This document shows positions 44,918 to 52,594 of a stretch of DNA of 64,000 nt, piece by piece. The notes under the pieces are model-generated. The model was not told the DNA's origin. It worked only from the letters and a program-made list of their open reading frames with translations, and did no database searches. The DNA is from Thermogemmatispora onikobensis (GTDB lineage Bacteria; Chloroflexota; Ktedonobacteria; Ktedonobacterales; Ktedonobacteraceae), in the NCBI RefSeq assembly GCF_001748285.1, contig NZ_BDGT01000033.1, positions 1 through 64,000 of the forward strand, read 5' to 3'. Every line of letters starts with the position of its first letter. The stretch's first letter is position 1. The position numbers and the translations under genes are program-made.

Positions 44918-47008
44918 ATGAACAACGACGATGCTACTCCCATCTATTGCGACCGCTGCGGCCAGGCAAATCGCTCACAGGCTCGCTTCTGCTTCCACTG
45001 CGGGCAGCCCTTGCCAGAGCGCCCTCTCTCGACGATGCCCGGGATCGAGAGGGAAACCGCGTCTGACGTGAGCGCCAGCACCGGCAAGCTCCCGCTCAAT
45101 CATCTGCTGCGGCAGCGCTACCGCATCGTGGCCCTGCTCGGCAAGGGCGGTATGGGAGCCGTCTATCGCGCTCAGGATACGCAGTTTGGCGACCGCCCGG
45201 TGGCGATCAAGGAGATGAGCCAGAGTGGTCTAAGCCCGGAAGAGATCACTGAAGCAGCGGTGGCCTTCAAGCAGGAGGCGCTGCTCCTGGCGAACCTGAT
45301 GCACCCTAATCTGCCGCGCATCTACGACCATTTCTCGGAAGAGGGACAATGGTACCTGGTGATGGATTTCATCGAAGGCGAGTCTCTGGAGCAGTATTTG
45401 CTGCGCTGGCAGCGGGAGCATCCAAATGGCCCACCCGGCCTGCCGATCGCTGAGGTGCTGGATATCGGTATTCAGCTCAGCTCGGTGCTCGGCTATCTCC
45501 ATAGCCGCCAGCCGCCGATCATTTTCCGCGATCTGAAGCCGAGCAATGTGATGCGCACCACCGAGGGCCATCTCTACCTGATCGATTTTGGCATCGCTCG
45601 CCACTTTAAGCCAGGCCAGGTGCGCGATACCCGCGCCTTCGCCTCCTGGGGCTACGCCGCCCCCGAACAGTACGGCAAGGCGCAGACAACGCCGCGCTCC
45701 GATGTCTATAGCCTGGGCGCCACTTTGCATCACCTGCTGACCGGCCAGAATCCTACGCAGTCCCCTTTCCGCTTTACGGCACTGCACTCCTATACCCAGC
45801 CGCTGGAGTACGAGCTGGAGAAGCTGATTATGCTGATGGTCAGCCTCGATGAGCAGCAGCGCCCGGCTTCGATGGCCGCTATTAAGCAGGAGCTGCAACG
45901 CATCGCCGCGCTTCAGACAAGCGGCCAGCTTATCAATCAGTCGCAGACGCTGCCCTCGCAGACGGCGGCCTCGTCGGAGACGCCCGTCCTCGCTCCACCG
46001 GCCACTCCTGCCGGATCAGGCGCACCACCCGAGGTGATCTCGACGCGGACGCCGCTACCGACGCCAGCACCTGGCGCATCCTCTATTACTCCACGCCTGG
46101 AGGTGTCGCCGTCAACCCCAACGCCTGGCCGGCGTCTCTATACCTACAGCGGCCACAGCGAGCGCGTCTTTGCCCTGGCCTGGTCACCCGACGGGCGCCG
46201 CCTGGTCTCTGGCGGCTACGATCACACCCTCCAGGTCTGGGACGCCACGACGGGACGGGAGATCTTCGCTTACCGCGGCCATCAAGAGCCGGTACGCACC
46301 GCCGCCTGGTCGCCCGATGGGAACCATATCGCCTCGGGAAGCAACGATCATACAGCCCATGTCTGGGAGGCCGCCAGCGGACGCCGTGTGACAGCCTTCC
46401 GCGGCCATCAGGATTCGGTGATCTCGCTGAGCTGGTCCCCCAATGGAGACCTGATCGTCTCCGCCAGCCTGAGCAAGCAGGCCCTTGTGTGGGAGGCCAT
46501 GACGGGTAAGCGCGTGGCGACATTGCGCGGCCATACAAGCCTGGTGAGCGCCGTGGCCTGGTCACCCGATGGAACGCGCATCGCCTCTGGCAGCCTGGAT
46601 AAGACAGTGCGCATCTACGACGCCAGCTCCTGGGAGGTCATCTTCGTCTATCAAGGCCACTCCGACAGCGTCACGACCCTGGTCTGGTCACCCGACAGCA
46701 CGCGCCTGGCCTCCGCCGGCGAAGATAAGACCGTCCAGGTCTGGGACGCCACCAACGGGCATCATATTTTAACATATACCAATCATAGCGATGAGGTGAC
46801 AGCCCTGGCCTGGTCGCCCGATGGAACGCGCCTGGCCTCCGCCAGCGAAGATAAGACCGTCCAGGTCTGGGATGCCACGAGTGGCGACCACCTCCTGACC
46901 TACAGCGAGCACCCCGAGGACGTCAACGCCGTAGCCTGGTCGCCCGACAGCACACGCCTGGCCTCCGCCGGCGACGATGGCCAGATCCACGTCTGGCAGG
47001 TAGCCTGA
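44918..47008 (+). CDS. Serine/threonine protein kinase with zinc ribbon and WD40 propeller
   Basis: 696 aa, soluble. An N-terminal zinc ribbon has Cys11, Cys14, Cys25 and Cys28. The kinase domain (about 68-330) has LGKGGMGAVYRA, Lys98 in VAIKEM, an intact catalytic loop IIFRDLKPSN, IDFGIAR, and YAAPEQYGK, so it should be active (HRD His is Phe, which is tolerated). A Thr/Pro-rich linker (about 335-405) leads to seven WD40 repeats (GHSERVFALAWSPDG and six more), a full propeller that probably recruits substrates. It is one of three kinase-fold genes in the window and the only one with all catalytic residues. Confidence 0.94.
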   Translation: MNNDDATPIYCDRCGQANRSQARFCFHCGQPLPERPLSTMPGIERETASDVSASTGKLPLNHLLRQRYRIVALLGKGGMGAVYRAQDTQFGDRPVAIKEMSQSGLSPEEITEAAVAFKQEALLLANLMHPNLPRIYDHFSEEGQWYLVMDFIEGESLEQYLLRWQREHPNGPPGLPIAEVLDIGIQLSSVLGYLHSRQPPIIFRDLKPSNVMRTTEGHLYLIDFGIARHFKPGQVRDTRAFASWGYAAPEQYGKAQTTPRSDVYSLGATLHHLLTGQNPTQSPFRFTALHSYTQPLEYELEKLIMLMVSLDEQQRPASMAAIKQELQRIAALQTSGQLINQSQTLPSQTAASSETPVLAPPATPAGSGAPPEVISTRTPLPTPAPGASSITPRLEVSPSTPTPGRRLYTYSGHSERVFALAWSPDGRRLVSGGYDHTLQVWDATTGREIFAYRGHQEPVRTAAWSPDGNHIASGSNDHTAHVWEAASGRRVTAFRGHQDSVISLSWSPNGDLIVSASLSKQALVWEAMTGKRVATLRGHTSLVSAVAWSPDGTRIASGSLDKTVRIYDASSWEVIFVYQGHSDSVTTLVWSPDSTRLASAGEDKTVQVWDATNGHHILTYTNHSDEVTALAWSPDGTRLASASEDKTVQVWDATSGDHLLTYSEHPEDVNAVAWSPDSTRLASAGDDGQIHVWQVA
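46701..46872 (+). repeat. Near-identical DNA repeat in the WD40 blades
   Basis: A stretch starting at 46701 (CGCGCCTGGCCTCCGCC) is repeated from 46827, 126 bp (42 codons, one blade) later, with only one or two mismatches over about 48 bp. A third weaker copy is near 46953. This indicates recent blade duplication or gene conversion. Confidence 0.85.
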
Positions 47009-47069
47009 TGAGGCGGGCCGGGCGCCCGGCCTGCCCCGCCCCCGCCCAGGCAGGTGGCTCCTCGCTCCA

Positions 47070-47112
47070 CCCATGCCCTTCCCGCGCCTGACCTCGCCGG
47101 GAAAGGCATGGG
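47070..47112. terminator. Bidirectional terminator-like hairpin
   Basis: CCCATGCCCTTCCCG (47070-47084) pairs with CGGGAAAGGCATGGG (47098-47112), 15 bp with one mismatch, between the convergent kinase/WD40 and DNA methyltransferase genes. A perfect GC palindrome (47016-47031) lies just before it. Confidence 0.65.
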
Positions 47113-47136
47113 CACTTTCTGCCCACTGACCAGCGC

Positions 47137-48027
47137 TCACTCGGGTTTCCAGAAGTCAAGCAGGTACTCGAAGGTGGTGCCCATAGTGATATAATTGCTG
47201 GGCCAGCCGAAGATCCCTACACGATTGACAATATTGGTACGGTCCCAGATGATGATGTTGCGCAGCTCATAGCCAGCCAGGCGCAGCGCCTCGATCACGG
47301 CCAGGTGAATGGTGATACGCTGATTCTCCCACCACATGTCGGTGACGTTGACCACACAATGAGCACGCTTCTTGAGCAAGGGCCGTAGCCCGGCGAAGAT
47401 CTCGCGCATGGCCTGGGCATAAGCCTCTAGCTCGAGCGTCCCCAGGTCTTCAGGCAGCTGGCTGTACTGCTCAACGCGGTGGTATTGATCGTTCTTCCGC
47501 GCCTGACCGCGCCGGCTTTTGTTGAGGCGCGCCCGATTGAGCAGGTTAGCATAGGGGGGCGAGGTGACAATACAGGCAACACTCTCGGGGTCCAGGTACA
47601 AGGGGATGTTGCGCGCGTCATCCTGAAGGGCCAGCTGACGAGTCTGGACCACCCGCGGATCGCCAGGCCGCAACTCACGGCTGAGCCGCTCCTCCGCCAG
47701 GGCAACATAGTCAGGATGGATGTCGAAGCCGACGGCGTTGCGCCCAACATCACGGGCCGCAATGAGCGTGGTCCCGCTGCCCATAAAGGGATCAAGCACC
47801 AGCTCCCCACAGTGTGTGAAGAGTTCAATGCAGCGCCGCGCCAGGGCAATAGGGAAGGCCGCCGGATGCTTCTGCTTGTCGCGAATATCGCGTTTCTCGT
47901 AGGAGAACTGCCAGACGCCCAACTGGCATTTGATCCATTCTTTGGGCGTCAGGCAGTTAAGATGGGAGGGATCACAGTGGCAGGTACGTTGGCCACTAAT
48001 TATGAGTTTCTTCGGTTGGGCTTCCAT
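47137..48027 (-). CDS. Solitary DNA methyltransferase (N4-cytosine/N6-adenine type)
   Basis: 296 aa. SAM-binding motif I is LDPFMGSGTTLIAARDVGR, preceded by motif X (KHPAAFPIALARRCIELF). The catalytic motif IV is VTSPPYANLL, whose Ser-Pro-Pro-Tyr is typical of N4-cytosine enzymes but also occurs in N6-adenine ones. The order X-I-IV leaves the last 120 residues for target recognition. No restriction endonuclease or specificity gene is next to it, so a regulatory (orphan) methylase is likely. The start has GGGAGGGA upstream. An N-terminal CHCDPSHLNC stretch has three Cys and two His, perhaps a metal site. Confidence 0.88.
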   Translation of the reverse strand: MEAQPKKLIISGQRTCHCDPSHLNCLTPKEWIKCQLGVWQFSYEKRDIRDKQKHPAAFPIALARRCIELFTHCGELVLDPFMGSGTTLIAARDVGRNAVGFDIHPDYVALAEERLSRELRPGDPRVVQTRQLALQDDARNIPLYLDPESVACIVTSPPYANLLNRARLNKSRRGQARKNDQYHRVEQYSQLPEDLGTLELEAYAQAMREIFAGLRPLLKKRAHCVVNVTDMWWENQRITIHLAVIEALRLAGYELRNIIIWDRTNIVNRVGIFGWPSNYITMGTTFEYLLDFWKPE

Positions 48028-48195
48028 GAGGCTGGCTGTCCCTCCCTTCCCGCCCCCCGCTCGCCCGGAGACAGGCAGGGTGGTGTTTGGCTATCGCAAC
48101 AGGGACCTGGACCAAGACTCACGACCCGTCAGCTCTCTTGCTCCTGGCTGACTGGATCGATCTATCTACCTACTCTATTATTCTACCTCCTCAGA

Positions 48196-49002
48196 CTACG
48201 TTCTTTTGCGCCCAACAATAATCTGCCTGGTACCATTACCAAAAGGCCGCCGCTCGTAATCACCATAGATGGTCTCGACCGCGAAACCACTGGCCAGCAA
48301 GAGCAGCTGTAGCTCACGCGGAAAGTACATGTGAAGATCAAGCTGCGTCAGATAGCGCTCGTTCTCTCCTTGCTCGGAAAAGCGTTCGTGAATCCAGACC
48401 ATGTGCTCAAGCTGCTCACAGGGATCGTAGCGACGGCTGCTGTAGATGAGCAGGGTGCTCTCGTCGGCGGGATCGCTGATTTCGTCTTCCAGATAGAGCT
48501 GGGTGGGACGATTGAGAGCCGCGCTGAGATAGTCAAGGTTGGGGAGCAGCACATCAACAACGAAGCGCCCGCCAGGCGCCAGGTGATCATAGGTGCAGCG
48601 AAAGGTGGCCAGCTGCTCTTCAATGGTATAGAGATGGCCAGCCGAGTTGAAGGGCAGAAAGATCAGGTCAAAGTCGCCGCAGGCGGGCAAGTGATAGTCG
48701 CGCATGTCCCCTTCATGGAGGATGACGCGGCGCTGCACCTCCAGTGGCTCGCCTCCGAGCTTGCGCCGGTAGGCGGCGAGCATCTGGGGCGAGCTATCCA
48801 GGCCCTCAATGAGCAGTTCGGGAAAGCTGCGCGCCAGGGGCAGGCCAAGACGCCCGCTGCCGCAGGCCAGCTCTAGCACATGCCTGGATCGATATTCCTT
48901 GATAAGTTCGTGCCAGAAGGGAACATCCTGTTCGCTCTGGCTTTGATATTCCAGATCGTAATCCTCAGCTCGCTCGTAATACTCACCAACACAATAGGCC
49001 AT
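48196..49002 (-). CDS. Class I SAM-dependent methyltransferase
   Basis: 268 aa from the ATG at 49002 (GAGG upstream); a GTG 12 bp earlier is also in frame. Motif I is VLELACGSGRLGLPLARS, then GLDSSPQMLAAYRRKL, FDLIFLPFNSAGHL and LAPGGRFVVDVLLPN. The C-terminal half is a beta-rich cap typical of the small-molecule methyltransferases that end LLLLASGFAVETIYGDY. The substrate is unknown. It is transcribed with, or just upstream of, the DNA methyltransferase (168-bp gap). Confidence 0.87.
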   Translation of the reverse strand: MAYCVGEYYERAEDYDLEYQSQSEQDVPFWHELIKEYRSRHVLELACGSGRLGLPLARSFPELLIEGLDSSPQMLAAYRRKLGGEPLEVQRRVILHEGDMRDYHLPACGDFDLIFLPFNSAGHLYTIEEQLATFRCTYDHLAPGGRFVVDVLLPNLDYLSAALNRPTQLYLEDEISDPADESTLLIYSSRRYDPCEQLEHMVWIHERFSEQGENERYLTQLDLHMYFPRELQLLLLASGFAVETIYGDYERRPFGNGTRQIIVGRKRT

Positions 49003-49501
49003 ACTGGTCCTCACCAGCCAGACATCAACACAAGACGGTGCGTAAAGAGCAGGTCCAGTACAGATTTCAGTACAGGCTTGCTACGCACAAATGCCCCTTT
49101 GCAGGGGCAGTAGCAGAGACAGGGGAAACGGTTAGAGAAGGAAAACGATGGAGGAGAACGGCAGAGGAACCGCTCTCACCATCTATAGTAGAGTTTAACA
49201 CATGGTGGGCCTGCTACGCAAGGGGCCTTGAACCTCCCCTTGATGACGCCTTTATCCTCTTTGGCTGATCCCGCTCTCCCGCTCCTTCAGCCCACGTGAT
49301 ATATTACGGTTGACCCATGTCCGCGCCCGCCTGACAGCAGGGCAGGCGCCTGACGACGCGGAGGCGCCGGCAGCAAACAGCTCTCACCAGGAGAGCGGTC
49401 GGGGGCGCGCTGACTGTTCCCGCTGGATAGCCGCCATCCATTTGCGAACAAAACAATACTGATACTTTTCTCAGCAGCCGAAGAACATAAGGAGCATCTC
49501 T
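49003..49501. other. Divergent intergenic region, methyltransferase / hydrolase
   Basis: 499 bp. I see no gene. AT-rich part 49440-49480 lies before the hydrolase; no good hexamer pair. Confidence 0.35.
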
Positions 49502-50455
49502 ATGAAAATCAGAGGGAAAATTGTGGCGACCGGCCTCATTGCCAGTGGTGTTCTGGGGACGGTGGCAGTGGTCAATAAGATTACTGAAGCGCTGGCCGGC
49601 GAACTCAGCCCCGGCCTTGCCGGCGAGGGGCGCCGCTATCCCTGGAAATACGGTGACGTCTTTTACACCATACAGGGACCGCGCGAGGCGAAGCCTGTGG
49701 TTCTCGTCCACGGCCTCGGGCCCGGTGCCTCGTCCTACGAGTGGCGGCGTAACCTTGAGGTCCTGGCGCAAGATTTTCGCGTCTATGCCCTGGATCTGCT
49801 CGGCTTCGGCCTCTCCGATCGCCCGGCCATTGCCTACGAACCGCAGATTTTCAGCGACCTGATCAGCGATTTCCTGCGTGAGGCGGTGCGTGCTCCGGCC
49901 CTCGTTGCGGCACGTGGACTGAGCGGGGCCTATGCTATCGCCGATGCCTACCGCCATCCGGGCAGCTACGAGCGGCTGGTTCTGGTTTCGCCCCCGGCGA
50001 CCATGCTCGAAGAGCCTTCCCTGAGTCCGCTTCGGGCAGCCCTGCGCCTCGGCCTGCGTCTGCCCCTCGTCGGTCAGTTCGCCTACAATGTAGTAACAAC
50101 CCGGCGCGCCATCCGCAACTACTATGAAGAGCGCGCCTACTACGATCCCTCTCTCATCAGCGACGAGCTGATCGAATATGCCTATATCAGCGCTCATCAG
50201 CCCGATGCACGCTTCCCCGTGGCCGACCTCCTGGCCGGCAACCTGCACGCCGATGTCAGTGAGCCACTCGCGCGTCTGACTGTGCCTGTGATGGCGCTCT
50301 GGGGCCAGAACGGGGCGGGCACCAGCGCGGCCTTCAAGCGAGTCAATCCCCAGATTGAAACGCACGTGCTTGAACGCTGCGGTGAGCATCTGCAGGAGGA
50401 GCAGCCGGAGACCTTCCATTCGCTGCTGCGCTCCTTTGTCGGCAGCGCCGTCTAA
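49502..50455 (+). CDS. Alpha/beta-hydrolase fold protein, membrane anchored
   Basis: 317 aa, AAGGAG 8 bp before the ATG. The N-terminus has one hydrophobic segment (about 8-28). The fold motifs are VVLVHGLGPGASS (oxyanion loop) and YALDLLGFGLSDRP. The nucleophile elbow is ARGLSGAYA: the Ser fits a small-x-Ser-x-small turn but not GxSxG. The late His is in CGEHLQEEQPETF. The acid usually found in LWGxxD reads LWGQNG, so the triad may be incomplete or the acid relocated. Substrate unknown. Confidence 0.82.
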   Translation: MKIRGKIVATGLIASGVLGTVAVVNKITEALAGELSPGLAGEGRRYPWKYGDVFYTIQGPREAKPVVLVHGLGPGASSYEWRRNLEVLAQDFRVYALDLLGFGLSDRPAIAYEPQIFSDLISDFLREAVRAPALVAARGLSGAYAIADAYRHPGSYERLVLVSPPATMLEEPSLSPLRAALRLGLRLPLVGQFAYNVVTTRRAIRNYYEERAYYDPSLISDELIEYAYISAHQPDARFPVADLLAGNLHADVSEPLARLTVPVMALWGQNGAGTSAAFKRVNPQIETHVLERCGEHLQEEQPETFHSLLRSFVGSAV

Positions 50456-50530
50456 GTGACCCTGACCCTGCCAGACAAGAGTTCCCCCAGGCAGCGCCTG
50501 CGGGCGCCCGGATTGCACGATCAAGGCCCA

Positions 50531-50573
50531 GAAAGAAGCCACCGCCCCGTTCGGTGAGGCGGCGGCTTCTTTC
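50531..50573. terminator. Bidirectional terminator
   Basis: GAAAGAAGCCACCGCC (50531-50546) pairs with GGCGGCGGCTTCTTTC (50558-50573), 15 of 16 bp, 11-base loop, between the convergent hydrolase and TPR genes. Confidence 0.75.
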
Positions 50574-50615
50574 GTTCGCTCTGGCCCCCGCTGTCTTCTT
50601 CCCTTGCGCTCAGGC

Positions 50616-52277
50616 TCATGAGCGACGATGCGGCTGATGGGGGCGGAACTGCAGGGCCTGAGCCTGCTGGAGGCGACTGAGGGCCAGGTCCACCGCTGCA
50701 GCCTGACGATCCATCCGCAGGCGGTAGAAAACGCGCAGAGCGGCCCGGTAGCAGTTGCGCGCCTGCTCCAGGTAGCCACTTCTGCTGCGAGGATCACGCC
50801 CCAACTGGCTGTAGGCTTTGCCGCGTTCAAATTGTAGCTGGGCCCACTCAAAGGGGAAGGCTTCGCGCCTGTAGACCTGCAGGGCCTGATCGTAGCAGGC
50901 CAGCGCCTGGCGCAGTGCCCCCTGACGCCGTTGGCCTCGAGCCGGCAGACGGCGGTAGGCCCGACCCAGGGCCTGGAGAGTAGCCGCCCAGAGGGTCGGC
51001 GCGCTCTCAGGCCGGTAGACCTCCAGGGCCGCTGTATAGCAGGCTATAGCCTGCTGCAGATGACGGTAATGACTACCTTCACGCAGGCTGCTCCAGGCGT
51101 CTCCCAGGGCGCGCTGAAGCTGGGCCCATTCCTCGGGATGGCTTTCGCGCCTGTAGACCTGCAGCGCTGCCTGATAACAGCGCAGCGCCTGGTGGAGCAG
51201 GCCCGCCTGCTGGTCCGCCAACTGCTGCAGAGCCACGCCCAGATTGTGCTGGACTCTGGCCCATTCGTACGGGAAAGCCTCCCGTCTGTAGACCTGTAGC
51301 GCCGCCCGATAGGCCGCAATGGCCTTGTGTAAGAAGGCGCAGCGGGCCGGCCCCACACAATCAGCATAGGCGTTGCCGAGATTGCTCTGCACCAGTGCCC
51401 ACTCGACGGGATGGCTGGCCCGGCTATAGACACGCAGGGCGGCCCGGTAGCAGTCGATGGCCCGCGCCAGATATTCCTGACGCTTGCGCCCGGGCAGACT
51501 GCGGTAGACATTGCCCAGGTTGAGCTGCGTCGCCGCCCAGTCCAGCGGCGCAGTCTCGGGTGTGCGCATCTCCAGCGCAGCCTGCAGGCAAATCAAGGCC
51601 CGATCCAGAAAAGGACGCCGCTCCTCTTGCTGGCCGACGCTGGCCAGTTCAGCATAGGCAATGCCAAGATTGTTCTGGAGCCGCGCCCACTCCCACGGAT
51701 AGGCCTCGCGAGTAAAGACTCGCTTGGCCGCCTGGTAGCACATGATGGCGCTCTCAATAGTGAGGCGACGTGGCTGACCAGGCAGCTGTAGATAGGCGTT
51801 GCCGCGCTTCTGTTGCACGGTCGCCCATTCGTAGGGATGGGTGACATGGGTATATATTTGCAGGGCGGCCTCGTAGCAGGCAATGGCCCGCCTCAGCTGC
51901 TCTCCGCGCTCTCTGCCTGGCAGCTGGCTGTAGACAGTGCCCAGGTTGTGCTGGAGCTGCGCCCACTCGCGTGGGTAGGCCTCCCGCGTGTAGACCTGCA
52001 GCGCCGCCTCGTAGCAGCTCTTGGCCCGTCTCAAATTCGCTTCACGCTCACCAGCGGACAGCTGGGCCAGAGCATCCCCTAGCCCCTTCTGAGCAGAGGC
52101 CCACTCGCGCGGATGCTCCTCCCGCGTGTAGACCTGCAGCGCCGCCTCATAGCAGGCAATGGCTTCTCTCAGTTGTTGTTGCCGATCTCCAGCGGACAGC
52201 TTCGCAAGGATATGACCACGCTCAAGCTGCGCCGCTGCCCACTCGGCATCTTGTCGCATATCATGATGGTTGATCAT
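50616..52277 (-). CDS. TPR-like repeat protein, 11 repeats
   Basis: 553 aa. The whole protein is a tandem array of about 46-residue repeats, each with a WA-x-x-Q-x-x-x-G-x-A/V-Y helix (e.g. PREWAQLQHNLGTVY, PYEWARVQHNLGVAL), followed by a linker and CYxAALQVYxREAxP. I count 11 WA motifs. The unit is longer than a canonical 34-residue TPR and matches the type found near CHAT-domain peptidases, but no such domain is present. There is no TM or signal. It is a scaffold with unknown partners. Confidence 0.9.
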   Translation of the reverse strand: MINHHDMRQDAEWAAAQLERGHILAKLSAGDRQQQLREAIACYEAALQVYTREEHPREWASAQKGLGDALAQLSAGEREANLRRAKSCYEAALQVYTREAYPREWAQLQHNLGTVYSQLPGRERGEQLRRAIACYEAALQIYTHVTHPYEWATVQQKRGNAYLQLPGQPRRLTIESAIMCYQAAKRVFTREAYPWEWARLQNNLGIAYAELASVGQQEERRPFLDRALICLQAALEMRTPETAPLDWAATQLNLGNVYRSLPGRKRQEYLARAIDCYRAALRVYSRASHPVEWALVQSNLGNAYADCVGPARCAFLHKAIAAYRAALQVYRREAFPYEWARVQHNLGVALQQLADQQAGLLHQALRCYQAALQVYRRESHPEEWAQLQRALGDAWSSLREGSHYRHLQQAIACYTAALEVYRPESAPTLWAATLQALGRAYRRLPARGQRRQGALRQALACYDQALQVYRREAFPFEWAQLQFERGKAYSQLGRDPRSRSGYLEQARNCYRAALRVFYRLRMDRQAAAVDLALSRLQQAQALQFRPHQPHRRS

Positions 52278-52594
52278 ACCAGCACTCAGCCCCCTGCTGG
52301 ATTACTTCGTCCCTACTGGAACAATCGACTGTTCCAGCCCTCGCTTGAGATACTCGTCCACCAGAGCCGCTGGATCTCTTTGATCTGACGGCCCTCGCTC
52401 CTTGCAATGTAGAGCAAGGCAACAAGCTATAGACAAGCCAGCGGCGGACGACAGGGGCAGATTGGTCGATGAGCTACGGCGAGAGACGATGAGCGATGGG
52501 TTGATCTGGCTGACACTTTTAGCTTAGAAAATGGAGCCACATCTGTCAAGCATTCAAGCAGACAGGCAAGGCCAGCAGACAGCCAGAGCGCGCT
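52278..52594. other. Intergenic region histidine kinase - TPR gene
   Basis: 317 bp. It contains a probable TPR promoter on the reverse strand (52521-52549). Nothing else is clear. Confidence 0.5.
52521..52549 (-). promoter_or_regulatory. Probable promoter of the TPR gene
   Basis: TTGACA (52549-52544), a 17-bp spacer and TAAGCT (52526-52521) on the reverse strand. The -10 is weak. Confidence 0.5.

Noticed and set aside
49502-50455. Alpha/beta hydrolase as an inactive relic
   Set aside because: Although GxSxG and the usual acid are altered, a GLSGA elbow and a late His remain, so loss of activity cannot be claimed.
49304-50851. 515-codon open frame on the reverse strand
   Set aside because: It is antisense to the alpha/beta hydrolase, lacks a ribosome-binding site and has no recognisable domain. 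It is an effect of high GC and codon bias.
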